Shown one piece after another: positions 29,097 through 40,986 of a DNA stretch of 64,000 nucleotides. The stretch's first letter is position 1; each line of letters starts with the position of its first letter. The translations under genes and the position numbers were made by a program. Source of the DNA: Cutibacterium namnetense (GTDB lineage Bacteria > Actinomycetota > Actinomycetes > Propionibacteriales > Propionibacteriaceae); contig NZ_LWHO01000005.1 in assembly GCF_001642025.1 (NCBI RefSeq), forward strand, positions 121,513-185,512, written 5' to 3'. The notes under the pieces are model-generated. The model was not told where the DNA came from and searched no databases. It worked only from the letters and a program-made list of their open reading frames with translations.

Positions 29097-29170
29097 GATT
29101 GTCCTCTCGGATAGTTGGTTATGGCGCCGTGGGAGTCAAACAGGGCGACGACTTGAGGCAGGATAGTTTC

Positions 29171-29410
29171 ATGAATGCCACTGGCCACGGCACAAAGCAT
29201 CGAACCCACGACCACCGACGTGGCCATGGGCCAATCCTCGATGAAAACCGCGCTATGAGGGCGCGCGAACCTGTCGAGCAGCCAGCTCCCTCTGGAGAGT
29301 CCCAGATGCCCGAACCGGGCCAGGAATGGGAGACGATACTGGCGGATCTTCGACGTCGAGCCACCGCCAGCTCCGTCAATGATTCAGGGCAGCAGAGCTC
29401 ATCCCAGTGA
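29171..29410 (+). CDS. Possible small protein in the nei-rpiB gap
   Basis: 79 codons from ATG 29171, overlapping the end of rpiB on the other strand by 12 bases. The composition is polar with a His/Arg-rich start (NATGHGTKHRTHDHRRGHG) and an amphipathic segment (EWETILADLRRRATASSVN) that looks like a real helix. A weak CAGGA precedes the start. It fills an otherwise empty 302-base gap. It could equally be a chance open frame. Confidence 0.4.
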   Translation: MNATGHGTKHRTHDHRRGHGPILDENRAMRAREPVEQPAPSGESQMPEPGQEWETILADLRRRATASSVNDSGQQSSSQ

Positions 29411-29872
29411 GCCCTCATCCTCCCAGCGGGTGAGCTTGTCAATACGACGTTCGTGGCGGTCCTCGTGGGAGAAGTCGGTCGTCAAGAAGGTTTCGACAAT
29501 CTGCCAGGCTTCCTCGTGGGTCTGCATCCGGCCGCCTAGAGAGACAACGTTTGCGTCGTTGTGCAGACGTGCCAGCTCGGCGATCTCGACGCTGTACGCC
29601 AGCGCTGCACGGACTCCCCTGACCTTGTTTGCAGCGATCTGCTCACCGTTACCGGAGCCGCCCAGCACGATGCCAAGCGCCCCCGGCTCGGACACCACAG
29701 CCTGAGCGCACGGGATGCAGTAGTCGGGATAATCGTCCTGGCAGTCATAGCTAGACGCGCCATGATCGACGACCTGATATCCGGCTTCCATCAGCTTGCC
29801 AACGAGATACTCCTTAAGCTCGAAGGCCGCATGGTCGGTGCCGATATGAACATGTGAAGGCTTGAAAGTCAT
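29399..29872 (-). CDS. rpiB: Ribose-5-phosphate isomerase B family protein
   Basis: RpiB/LacAB family sugar-phosphate isomerase, 157 aa, interconverting ribose-5-phosphate and ribulose-5-phosphate. The N-terminal IGTDHAAFELKEYL carries the conserved Asp and His. The anion-hole GGSGNGEQIAANKVRG is typical, and the position of Cys versus Glu as catalytic base falls in this segment (here Gly-Asn-Gly-Glu, the actinobacterial pattern in which Glu replaces Cys). The end (DRHERRIDKLTRWED) is also conserved. It is divergent from the acetyltransferase gene. Confidence 0.93.
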   Translation of the reverse strand: MTFKPSHVHIGTDHAAFELKEYLVGKLMEAGYQVVDHGASSYDCQDDYPDYCIPCAQAVVSEPGALGIVLGGSGNGEQIAANKVRGVRAALAYSVEIAELARLHNDANVVSLGGRMQTHEEAWQIVETFLTTDFSHEDRHERRIDKLTRWEDEGSLG

Positions 29873-29938
29873 GCCACCATCATGGCACCCGGGCCCAGCC
29901 GGTCAGTGCCGCAGAGCATCTCCGATAGCGTGAAGGCT

Positions 29939-31228
29939 ATGGCTGAAAGCACCTCATCTGTTCAGGTCCCCGACCCCTACCGTCTGGAACTGGTCACGAG
30001 CGACGGTTCCCGCAGCGAAGCAGTCGACAATGTGCTGCGCGCGGTAGCACTGGGATTTCACCTAGCCCAACCTTCCGATGCCGAGCTCGAGCACTACGCC
30101 ACCTGTGTAGCGGGCGAACAGTTGTGGACGGTCCGCCAACCTAATCCGGACCCAGAATTCCCCAGCCTTCCAGTCGCGACAATGGCCGCATACCCGAGCA
30201 CCATTAACACCGGTCACGGCCATCTCGAGCCGGCCACGTTCATCACCGACGTCACCGTACGCGCCAGCCACCGCAGACGCGGTTTGCTGCGTACCCTCAT
30301 GACGAATGCTCTGACCCGTTCCAAAGAGGAGGGTCTGCCATTCGCCGCCCTGACCGTCACTGAGGGCAGCATCTACGGACGGTTCGGATACGGCATCTCA
30401 ACCCGTGATCAAAGCGTCGAGATCGTCGCCGACGGCCGGTTTAAGCTCAACCACACCCCGAGCGGCACAGTCTCGATGGCTGATCCACTGGCCATTGATG
30501 ATCTTCGTCTCAAAGTGTTCTCCGAGTTTCACCGAACCCGACGCGGATCCCACAATCGCCAGCCGTGGCACGTCGACTACGCCTCTGGACGCTGGGATCC
30601 TCACAAGGGCGGCCCAAATCGTCGCGTCCGTTCGATCGTCCATCACAACGACGATGGCGAACCCGACGGCGTCGTCTCCTACCAGATTGACAAGGATTTC
30701 GGCTCCCAGATCACCATCCTCGATATGGTCGCCACCACCCCGAATGCCGAGGTCGCGCTGTGGGAGTTCCTCGCCTCAATTGATCTCATCGAGACCATCA
30801 AAGCACCGAAGGTTGACCCCGCCACCCCACTGCCGTGGGCAGTGGAAGACCCTCGAGTTGTGAAGTTCACCAGCCATACCGACCTCGGCTGGCTTCGCAT
30901 CCTTGACGTCGAGAAGGCGATGGCGGTACGCGGCTGGGACCATCAGGGCTCAGTCACCTTCCACGTCGTCGACCCAATGGGTTATGCCGAAGGCACCTGG
31001 CGGATCGACGTCGATGCTCCGGGAGCGCCGGCGACCGTCACGAAGATCGACGACTCTACCGACGCAGCCACTGTTGATGTGGCTGCACTTGGGTCGCTGT
31101 ATTTCGGAACGGGCCGGGGATTCTCGCTGGCCGCGGCCCACCGCGTTACTGGCACTGACGAGCAGATCGCAGCGGTCGACCGGATGTTCTCCACCGTCGA
31201 CGTCGCCCATAACATTTCGGAATTCTGA
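29939..31228 (+). CDS. GNAT acetyltransferase of the Eis type
   Basis: 429 aa, with an N-terminal GNAT domain (FITDVTVRASHRRRGLLRTLM is the acetyl-CoA-binding loop), a second GNAT-like domain and a C-terminal sterol-carrier-like domain. This is the three-domain plan of mycobacterial Eis, which acetylates amines including aminoglycosides and protein lysines. The C-terminal residues ISEF resemble the family end whose terminal carboxylate acts as catalytic base. The ATG at 29939 is chosen for the AAGG just upstream; an ATG at 29882 lacks a ribosome site. The natural substrate is unknown. Confidence 0.88.
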   Translation: MAESTSSVQVPDPYRLELVTSDGSRSEAVDNVLRAVALGFHLAQPSDAELEHYATCVAGEQLWTVRQPNPDPEFPSLPVATMAAYPSTINTGHGHLEPATFITDVTVRASHRRRGLLRTLMTNALTRSKEEGLPFAALTVTEGSIYGRFGYGISTRDQSVEIVADGRFKLNHTPSGTVSMADPLAIDDLRLKVFSEFHRTRRGSHNRQPWHVDYASGRWDPHKGGPNRRVRSIVHHNDDGEPDGVVSYQIDKDFGSQITILDMVATTPNAEVALWEFLASIDLIETIKAPKVDPATPLPWAVEDPRVVKFTSHTDLGWLRILDVEKAMAVRGWDHQGSVTFHVVDPMGYAEGTWRIDVDAPGAPATVTKIDDSTDAATVDVAALGSLYFGTGRGFSLAAAHRVTGTDEQIAAVDRMFSTVDVAHNISEF

Positions 31229-31237
31229 GGCATCCTT

Positions 31238-31269
31238 ACGTGGACCGGGTGTTTTTGCCCGGTCCACGT
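31238..31269. terminator. Terminator between convergent acetyltransferase and ligA
   Basis: A perfect 12-bp stem (ACGTGGACCGGG / CCCGGTCCACGT) encloses a T-rich 8-base loop and is followed by TGCCTTTG. It lies in the 77-base gap between convergent genes. Confidence 0.7.
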
Positions 31270-31305
31270 TGCCTTTGCGGGGAAGCAACCTCGCAAAATC
31301 GCCCC

Positions 31306-33885
<2,580 letters not shown>

Positions 33886-36480
33886 ATGAGTTCGGTCAAC
33901 ATCACTCGCGCGGAAGCGCAGCAGCGCTCCCAAGTCATCACGGCGCACAGTTCCAAGGTGCTCGTTGATCTTTCTGGACGCGACCCCAACGGCGATCCGC
34001 TCGGCGAGCCGACCGAAACCTTCGTCTCCTCCTCAACAATTCAGTTCTCATCAACTGGCGGGCCAAGCCATCTCGACCTCATTGCTGACGGCGTCTACGC
34101 CGCAGACCTCGACGGCACCCCATTGGATCCCGCCGCATTCTCACATAATCGTTTCCCATTCACGACTGAACCGGGAACCCATGAGATAACCGTCACCGCA
34201 CTGTGCCGCTACTCCCATTCTGGTGAGGGCCTACACCGTTTTGTCGACCCCGCCGACGACAAGATCTACCTGTACACCCAGTTCGAGACTGCTGACGCCA
34301 GGCGCATGTACGCCAACTTCGAGCAGCCTGACCAAAAGATGACCTTCGAGCTGCAAGTCATCGCACCTACCGGTTGGACCATCGTTTCCAACTCTTCTAC
34401 CCCGGAACCAACCGAAGGCCCATGGGAGGGGATGTCGCGGTGGTCCTTTGAACCCACCCTTCCCATTTCGACCTACCTCACGGCTCTCGTCGCTGGTGAA
34501 TATCATGTCGATCACGGGACAATCCATACGACGTCTGGAGAAATTGCTGCCGACATTCTGTGCCGTCAGTCAATGACGGAATACCTTGACGCCGACCGCA
34601 TCCGGACCACCACCCAGCGCGGATTCGAGGTCTACGAGGCCGAGTTCGGGTACCCCTACCCGTTCGGCAAGTACACCCAATCCTTCGTTCCGGAGTTCAA
34701 CGCGGGCGCCATGGAAAATGCCGCCTGTGTGACTCACCGCGACGATCTACTCTTTCGCTCCCGCGTCACTTCAGCTGCATACGAAAACCGTGACAACACC
34801 ATTCTTCATGAGCTTGCCCACATGTGGTTTGGTGATCTCGTAACGATGAAGTGGTGGGACGATTTGTGGCTCAATGAGTCCTTCGCTGAGTGGGCCTCAC
34901 ACCACTGCCAGGAAAAGATCGTTGACAAGTATGGCGGCATCGATCCGTGGGTCTCCTTCGCCAACCAACGCAAGACCTGGGGTTACACCCAGGACCAGCT
35001 GCCCACCACCCATCCCATTGCAGCCGACATGGTCGACCTTGACACCGTCGAACAGAACTTCGACGGGATCACCTACGCCAAGGGCGCATCAACCCTTAAA
35101 CAGCTGGTTGCTTTCGTAGGTGAGGATGAGTTCCTCGCCGGCGTGCGAACATACTTCGCCCAAAACGCCTTCTCAAACACCGAGCTCAAGGATCTTCTCC
35201 ACCAGCTTCAGATGGCGTCGGGACGCGACCTGTCCTCATTTACTGAGCAGTGGCTGCGCACCCCCGGTGTCAACACCATCCGCGCGGACTTCGATGTGGA
35301 TGCAGATGGCAACTTCACCCGTTTCGACATCGTCGAGACGGCCATCGAGAATTACCCAACCCTGCGCACACACCGTCTGGGAATCGGCATATACACCCTG
35401 ACCGACGGCAAGCTGATTCGCACGGAGCGTCTCGACGTGGACATTCACGACGAACGCACCCCGATCGCGGCCCTCATCGGACACACCCGCGGCGATCTGG
35501 TGCTGCTCAACGATGGCGACCTGACCTACGCCAAGGTGCGTCTCGACGATCAATCGATGGCCACCCTTATCGACCACATTGATGCCCTGTCCGATCCACT
35601 CGCCCGGGCACTGTGCTGGAGCTCGGCGTGGGACATGTGCCGCGATGCCGAGATGCGCGCCCAAGATTACGTCGCCTTGGTTGGTAAAGGTTTGCCCAGC
35701 GAAACCGATCTCACAGCCGTAACCGCACTCATCCGCCAGGCGACCACCGCCGCGATCTCGTACAGCAGCACCGAAGATCGTCAGGAGTTGCGCGACTGTC
35801 TCGTCGCCATCCTCGCGACTGGCCTTCGAGATGCCGAGCCCGGTTCTGATCACCAGGTTGCCTACGCCAACGGTTTAGCTGCTGCGGCCACCCCGGACGC
35901 TGCAGATCTGCTCAAGGGGTGGCTGTCGGCAGAGGAAGTCCCCGAGGGACTCGATATCGACCAAGGCATGAGGTGGCGCCTGGTCACCGCACTTGCCAGG
36001 ATGGGACAAGTCGGGGAGGACGAGATCGCCGCCGAACTGCAGCGAGACAACACCATCTCTGGTTCCGAGCAGGCCGCCGGGGCTCGCGCTGCGATGCCGA
36101 CTACCGAAGCTAAACAGGCCGCCTGGCAGCGCGCCACCACCGACGACTCGGTGCCCAATGAGACCTACCGTCAGTTGGTCATGCAGTTCATTCAGCCTGA
36201 TCAGGCCGACGTTCTCTCCCCGTATGTCGACCCATATCTCGAACTATGCCGGGCCATCGACTCCCACGAGGGTCAGTGGGCCACAGCTGGTCACGCCCAG
36301 GTACAGAACGCCTTAATGTGGCTGTTCCCGAATACCGAGGTCATCGACGCCGCCTGGCTCGACAAACTCGACAGCTGGATTTCCGATAACAACCCTGGCA
36401 GCACGGTCCGTCGCGTTCTTACCGAACGTGCTGATACCGCCCGTCGTACCCTGCGCTGCCAGGAAGCTAGCCGCGCGTGA
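33886..36480 (+). CDS. pepN: Aminopeptidase N (M1 family)
   Basis: Zinc metallopeptidase that removes N-terminal residues from peptides, cytoplasmic (no signal peptide), 864 aa. The exopeptidase motif GAMEN and the zinc site HELAH (His308, Glu309, His312) with the distal Glu331 in WLNESFAEW are intact. The catalytic Tyr should lie in the FDGITYAKGASTL segment. The C-terminal ERAP1-like helical domain is present. The ATG at 33886 was chosen over 33868 and 33883 because it gives a usable 4-base spacing from GGAGG and the conserved SSVNITRAEAQQRS start. It acts downstream of Clp/tricorn peptide production in general terms. A strong terminator follows. Confidence 0.96.
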   Translation: MSSVNITRAEAQQRSQVITAHSSKVLVDLSGRDPNGDPLGEPTETFVSSSTIQFSSTGGPSHLDLIADGVYAADLDGTPLDPAAFSHNRFPFTTEPGTHEITVTALCRYSHSGEGLHRFVDPADDKIYLYTQFETADARRMYANFEQPDQKMTFELQVIAPTGWTIVSNSSTPEPTEGPWEGMSRWSFEPTLPISTYLTALVAGEYHVDHGTIHTTSGEIAADILCRQSMTEYLDADRIRTTTQRGFEVYEAEFGYPYPFGKYTQSFVPEFNAGAMENAACVTHRDDLLFRSRVTSAAYENRDNTILHELAHMWFGDLVTMKWWDDLWLNESFAEWASHHCQEKIVDKYGGIDPWVSFANQRKTWGYTQDQLPTTHPIAADMVDLDTVEQNFDGITYAKGASTLKQLVAFVGEDEFLAGVRTYFAQNAFSNTELKDLLHQLQMASGRDLSSFTEQWLRTPGVNTIRADFDVDADGNFTRFDIVETAIENYPTLRTHRLGIGIYTLTDGKLIRTERLDVDIHDERTPIAALIGHTRGDLVLLNDGDLTYAKVRLDDQSMATLIDHIDALSDPLARALCWSSAWDMCRDAEMRAQDYVALVGKGLPSETDLTAVTALIRQATTAAISYSSTEDRQELRDCLVAILATGLRDAEPGSDHQVAYANGLAAAATPDAADLLKGWLSAEEVPEGLDIDQGMRWRLVTALARMGQVGEDEIAAELQRDNTISGSEQAAGARAAMPTTEAKQAAWQRATTDDSVPNETYRQLVMQFIQPDQADVLSPYVDPYLELCRAIDSHEGQWATAGHAQVQNALMWLFPNTEVIDAAWLDKLDSWISDNNPGSTVRRVLTERADTARRTLRCQEASRA

Positions 36481-36485
36481 ACGAC

Positions 36486-36527
36486 GACAGTGGCCTCGAA
36501 CCATTCGTTCGAGGCCACTGTCGTTTT
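36486..36527 (+). terminator. Terminator after pepN
   Basis: A perfect 16-bp stem (GACAGTGGCCTCGAAC and its reverse complement) with a 5-base loop is followed by GTTTTCG. It is 6 bases after the pepN stop. Confidence 0.85.
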
Positions 36528-36551
36528 CGTTATCAAACAGCTGAGCGGGGA

Positions 36552-36734
36552 TCAGTCAGAATCCTTGTTACTGCGCCCGTTCGCAAGATGGGCTCCCCAC
36601 CCGATGAGGGCGAAAAGGACCGCGGTGGCGATCGGCCACACGACGCACAGCATGAGTAAGTGAATGGGGCTGTAATCGGCTTCGGGCCAGCCGGGTAAAG
36701 TTTTCATGGGCGCGAGGGCCAGCGCATCGATCAT
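36552..36734 (-). CDS. Small single-pass membrane protein
   Basis: 60 aa from the ATG at 36734, with one long hydrophobic segment (IHLLMLCVVWPIATAVLFALIGWGAHL) in the C-terminal half and a short polar tail (NGRSNKDSD). An upstream in-frame start at 36791 would add 19 residues of poor character. It lies alone between two plus-strand genes. The function is unknown. Confidence 0.6.
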   Translation of the reverse strand: MIDALALAPMKTLPGWPEADYSPIHLLMLCVVWPIATAVLFALIGWGAHLANGRSNKDSD

Positions 36735-36943
36735 GGCCTCAGCGTAGCGTCTCGACGCGCGTGAGGAACCGAACTCATAGGGTTTAATCACGGGATTCTT
36801 AAGACCATATTGGAAAGGGTTGAGGCGCCATCAGCATGTTCCCCACGCACGCGGCGTCTCACGACCTAACCAGATTCACCCTCACCTGCATCAAAAGCCG
36901 ATCACTGGAAAGATAGTGGGACGAGACACCGAGGAGGACTCGC

Positions 36944-38392
36944 ATGAGTGACACTGCGCCGCAGACCGCCGAGGTCGGCGTCATTGGAATGGCCGTCATG
37001 GGCTCTAACCTGGCGCGCAATATGGCTCGCAAGGACTTCCGCGTCGCCATCTATAACCGCACCGCGTCACGTACCAACGAGGTGGTAGCCAAGCATGGCG
37101 ACGAAGGAACATTCCTGCCCTTCCACGACCTGGCCAACTTCGTAACCAGCCTCGAACGCCCGCGCCGCATCGTCATGATGGTCAAGGCAGGTCGCGGCAC
37201 CGATGCCGTCATTAAGGAAATCACCCCTCTCCTCCAGCCTGGCGATGTTCTCGTCGACGGTGGTAATGCTTACTTTGGTGATACCCGCCGCCGGGAGGCG
37301 GAAATTCGTCCCACCGGCATCCACTATGTTGGCACCGGTATTTCTGGTGGCGAGGTCGGCGCCCTTGAGGGTCCGTCGATCATGCCCGGCGGATCCACGG
37401 AGTCTTACGAAGCCATCGGACCGGTTTTAGAGAAGATCTCCGCCCACGTCGACGGCGAGCCCTGCTGCGCATGGATGGGGACTGACGGCGCCGGACACTT
37501 CGTCAAAATGGTCCATAACGGCATCGAGTACGCCGGCATGCAGTTCATTGGGGAGGCTCACGCCCTCTTGAGTGCCGCTGGTCTGTCCAACGCTGAGGCC
37601 GCCGATGTCTTCGAATCATGGAACCACGGCGACCTCAATTCCTACCTCGTCGAAATCACGTCCCGGGTGCTGCGTGCCAAGGATCCTCGAAGCACCGTCA
37701 CAGATCTCCTCGATGTCATCCGCGATGAGGCGGGAATGAAGGGAACAGGCACCTGGACCGTCCAGACAGCTCTCGAGCTTGGGGTGGACGTCTCCACCAT
37801 CAGCGCGGCTGTCTCCGCCCGGTCCGTTTCCAGCGCCGTGCCGCTGCGCAAGATCGGGCAGCAAGCCCTCACCGGGCCGCAACGCATCATCACTGTTGAG
37901 GACCGGCAAGCCTTCATTGACGATGTCCGTGATGCCCTATGGTCAGCGAAAGTGGTGGCCTACGCGCAGGGTCTCGACGAGATCCGTACTGCAGCCGCCG
38001 AATACCATTGGGAAGTCGATATGGGTCAAGTCGCCTCGATCTGGCGCGCCGGCTGCATCATTCGCGCACGTCTCCTCCAGCGCATCAAGGATGAGTACGC
38101 CTCCGGTGACCTCACCACCCTCCTTGAAGCCCCGTCCGTGAAGGCCGAGCTCGCGCGCTGCCAGCAAGCATGGCGCCGAGTCGTCGCCCGTGCTATCGAG
38201 GCCGGTGTTCCAGTTCCGGGATTCTCCTCAGCTCTGAGCTACTACGACCAAGTCCGAGCCCCTCGTCTTAACGCTGCCCTCACCCAGGGCCTGCGTGACC
38301 TCTTCGGTGCCCACACGTACCGTCGCGTTGACGACGAGGGTTCTTGGCACGTCAACTGGTCAGGTGACGGTCGCGAAGTTCGCGCCGACTGA
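36944..38392 (+). CDS. gnd: 6-phosphogluconate dehydrogenase (decarboxylating)
   Basis: Oxidative pentose-phosphate enzyme converting 6-phosphogluconate to ribulose-5-phosphate with NADP+ reduction; 482 aa is the long dimeric form. The N-terminal Rossmann motif GVIGMAVMGSNLARNMARK is followed by the NRT sequence favouring NADP. Substrate residues lie in the GGEVGALEGPSIMPGG region and HNGIEYAGMQ (catalytic Lys in GHFVKMVHNG). The C-terminal helical domain is complete. The start follows a GAGGAGG site. An intergenic gap of 72 bases separates it from the alpha-glucosidase, so they may be co-transcribed. Confidence 0.96.
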   Translation: MSDTAPQTAEVGVIGMAVMGSNLARNMARKDFRVAIYNRTASRTNEVVAKHGDEGTFLPFHDLANFVTSLERPRRIVMMVKAGRGTDAVIKEITPLLQPGDVLVDGGNAYFGDTRRREAEIRPTGIHYVGTGISGGEVGALEGPSIMPGGSTESYEAIGPVLEKISAHVDGEPCCAWMGTDGAGHFVKMVHNGIEYAGMQFIGEAHALLSAAGLSNAEAADVFESWNHGDLNSYLVEITSRVLRAKDPRSTVTDLLDVIRDEAGMKGTGTWTVQTALELGVDVSTISAAVSARSVSSAVPLRKIGQQALTGPQRIITVEDRQAFIDDVRDALWSAKVVAYAQGLDEIRTAAAEYHWEVDMGQVASIWRAGCIIRARLLQRIKDEYASGDLTTLLEAPSVKAELARCQQAWRRVVARAIEAGVPVPGFSSALSYYDQVRAPRLNAALTQGLRDLFGAHTYRRVDDEGSWHVNWSGDGREVRAD

Positions 38393-38464
38393 TCTTCCCT
38401 CCACGACGACGGCCAGCCCTGGCCGCCGTGTCTTTCTTACCCCACACAGCCCCATAAGGATCCC

Positions 38465-40138
38465 ATGACCACTTCCCCCACGACTATCGACTGGTGGAAA
38501 TCCGCCGTCGTCTACCAGGTTTACCCACGCAGCTTCGCTGACTCGAATGCAGACGGCATTGGCGACGTGCGTGGCATCATTGACCACCTCGACCACCTCG
38601 TCACTTTGGGTGTCGACGCTTTGTGGATCTCGCCGTGGTATCCCTCCCCCATGGCCGACGGCGGATACGACGTCAGCGACTACTGCGACATCAACCCGGA
38701 CTTCGGCACCCTCGCCGATGCGGACGCCCTCGTGGCGCGGGCGCACGAGCTGGGCCTGAGGGTCATCATTGACCTCGTCCCGAACCACTCCTCTCAGGAG
38801 CATCCATGGTTCAAGAAAGCGTTGGCCGCAGCTCCCGGCTCCCCGGAGCGCAACCGCTACATTTTCCGTGATGGCCGTGGTAAGAACGGCGAGCTCCCCC
38901 CGAACAACTGGCCGTCAGTTTTCGGCAGCGGCGCGTGGGAGCGCATCATCGAGCCTGATGGCACCCCCGGTCAGTGGTACCTGCACTTTTTCGACGTCTC
39001 CCAGCCCGACTGGAACTGGGAGAATTCCGACGTCATCGAAGAGTTCGACCGGGTGCTGAGGTTCTGGTTCGACCGCGGGGTCGACGGTTTCCGCATCGAC
39101 GTCGCCAACGCGATGGTCAAGGAATCCGGTCTTCCGGACCTCCCCGAGGGTGAAGAATTCGGCGAGCTTGTCGGGGATAGCCCGATGTGGGATCAGCCTG
39201 GACTTGCGGCAATTCAGCGACGCTGGCGTGCCATCGCCGACGAATACGCCGATACTCCTGAGGGCCCCAGGATGTTCGTCGCCGAGGCCTATCTTCCCCA
39301 CGACCGTTTGGTCCGCTACCTCGAGTCAGACCGATTGCACACGTCGTTTAACTTCGAGTTCCTCATCTCGGCGTGGAAAGCCAGCTCGCTTCGCACCACT
39401 ATCACCGAATCGCTAGCGGCTCACAAGTCGGTAGGCGCTAGTGCCACCTGGGTGCTTGGTAACCACGACAATTTCCGCCCGGTCTCACGCTACGGCAAGG
39501 AGATCTCCGGGTTAGATTTCTCAGATCCGTCGGCTCCTCACGCCCGGTTTCATGGCACCCCTACTGATGTGGCTTTGGGACGGCGTCGAGCCCGCGCCGC
39601 CGTCATGCTGGAGCTGGCCCTACCCGGTAGCGCCTACATTTACCAAGGTGAGGAACTTGGCCTTCCGGAGGTCGAAGATCTCCCCGAAGAAACCCTCCAA
39701 GACCCCACCTGGAAACGTTCTGGACACACAGATCGTGGCCGTGACGGATGTCGCGTTCCCATGCCGTGGAGCGGTTCCGACGCGCCCTATGGGTGGTCGA
39801 CAAACGCGAAGACCTGGCTCCCCATGCCGAGTAGTTGGGCCGAGTGGACCGTCGAATCTGAGCACAACGATTCATCGTCCTTCCTTACCCTCTACCGCAC
39901 CCTGCTGGCCGAGCGCCATATCAACCCAGCATTGGGGGCAGGAACGATGTCCTGGAACGAGTCCAGCGACGAGGTTCTCGACTTTTCCCGCGAGCCCGGC
40001 TTCCGGTGCATCGTCAACTTCGGCACCAAAGACGTGACAGTGGATGCTGAACTGGTCATCGCGTCGTCGACCCCGTTGGAAACCCGAGGCGGGAGGGTAT
40101 CGGTTGGTCGCGACCAGGCCGTCTGGTTGCGAACCTAA
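38465..40138 (+). CDS. Alpha-glucosidase (GH13, oligo-1,6-glucosidase-like)
   Basis: Cytoplasmic glycosidase of the trehalose-6-phosphate hydrolase/oligo-1,6-glucosidase/alpha-glucosidase group, 557 aa. Conserved GH13 regions are intact: DLVPNHSS, GFRIDVANAM (nucleophile Asp), FVAEAY (acid/base Glu) and LGNHDNF (stabilising Asp). QVYPRSFADSNADGIGD matches the family start. There is no signal peptide, so the substrate is probably an imported maltodextrin, isomaltose-type or sucrose-type sugar. The exact specificity cannot be set from motifs. The ATG follows AAGGAT. Its stop (TAA, 40136-40138) overlaps the stop of the convergent thioesterase gene. Confidence 0.92.
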   Translation: MTTSPTTIDWWKSAVVYQVYPRSFADSNADGIGDVRGIIDHLDHLVTLGVDALWISPWYPSPMADGGYDVSDYCDINPDFGTLADADALVARAHELGLRVIIDLVPNHSSQEHPWFKKALAAAPGSPERNRYIFRDGRGKNGELPPNNWPSVFGSGAWERIIEPDGTPGQWYLHFFDVSQPDWNWENSDVIEEFDRVLRFWFDRGVDGFRIDVANAMVKESGLPDLPEGEEFGELVGDSPMWDQPGLAAIQRRWRAIADEYADTPEGPRMFVAEAYLPHDRLVRYLESDRLHTSFNFEFLISAWKASSLRTTITESLAAHKSVGASATWVLGNHDNFRPVSRYGKEISGLDFSDPSAPHARFHGTPTDVALGRRRARAAVMLELALPGSAYIYQGEELGLPEVEDLPEETLQDPTWKRSGHTDRGRDGCRVPMPWSGSDAPYGWSTNAKTWLPMPSSWAEWTVESEHNDSSSFLTLYRTLLAERHINPALGAGTMSWNESSDEVLDFSREPGFRCIVNFGTKDVTVDAELVIASSTPLETRGGRVSVGRDQAVWLRT

Positions 40139-40986
40139 CCGTCGACCGTGACGAGGTGGGCCGACAAAGCCTGCCTCGTCTGGTCATCGATGGGCACCGA
40201 GGTACCCGTCTTTGGGTCAGCACAAACCAGCACGGTGGCAGCGTCGAGAGCCGATCCTTCCTCGGTGGCTATCGACCCGGCCAGCGTCATTGACGAGGTT
40301 CCCAATCGCGTCAGGGCGGTATGGACTCGGCACGTTCTCTGCGCCGGCAGGACCTGGCGGCGATACCGAATGTCCTGACGCACGACGACCCACATATGGT
40401 CCCCAGCTCGTCTCATTCCTGGCGACCACGACGTCGTCGCCAGGATCCTCGCCTCCTGCAAGTACCCGGCCAGACTCACGTTATTGACATGGCCTTGACG
40501 ATCGACGTCGGACCAGCGGATTGGCACCTCGACGATGTCACCCGTTTCGGACACATCTACCACCTTGATGGGCTTCCACCGCTGCGACTCGACCTTCATG
40601 GACTCGAACGCGCCATGCTCACCCTCGGTGAGGCGTCGGGGTCGACCGGTCGCAAAGTCGAAGGGGCAGATGGTTCCCCGAGCACGAGCGACTTCAACGT
40701 CGTGGTGCCAGGCGCGATAGTCAAGGACGGTCCGGGCCGCGCCGAGCTGGGAGCAACCGACAGCTACACGCAATGGGCTACGGTCAACCACGAAAGGGGC
40801 CAAGAACTCCACATCTTGACTGACAACGACGATCCCCGTGTCAAGCATTTCCTGGGCACCGTTGGTGTAGAACGCCTGATTTCTTGATTCCTGCACAAGC
40901 TCGCTAATACGGACGTTATTGACGTGTCCCTGTGCGTCCATATCGGACCAGCGCAGTGGAATATCGACGACGACAGCTCCGGTCAT
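40135..40986 (-). CDS. Acyl-CoA thioesterase with two hotdog domains
   Basis: 283 aa with a tandem duplication: RWSDMDAQGHVNNV near the N-terminus and RWSDVDRQGHVNNV about 145 residues later. Both are the 4-hydroxybenzoyl-CoA-thioesterase-like active-site motif (catalytic Asp). Double-hotdog proteins of this kind are seen in actinobacteria next to fatty-acid activation genes. It hydrolyses acyl-CoA or acyl-ACP; chain length is unknown. Its start overlaps the stop of the acyl-CoA ligase gene (ATGA), so the ligase and thioesterase are made together. The pair may tune free-fatty-acid versus acyl-CoA levels. The reading frame ends by overlapping the GH13 stop codon on the other strand. Confidence 0.88.
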   Translation of the reverse strand: MTGAVVVDIPLRWSDMDAQGHVNNVRISELVQESRNQAFYTNGAQEMLDTGIVVVSQDVEFLAPFVVDRSPLRVAVGCSQLGAARTVLDYRAWHHDVEVARARGTICPFDFATGRPRRLTEGEHGAFESMKVESQRWKPIKVVDVSETGDIVEVPIRWSDVDRQGHVNNVSLAGYLQEARILATTSWSPGMRRAGDHMWVVVRQDIRYRRQVLPAQRTCRVHTALTRLGTSSMTLAGSIATEEGSALDAATVLVCADPKTGTSVPIDDQTRQALSAHLVTVDG

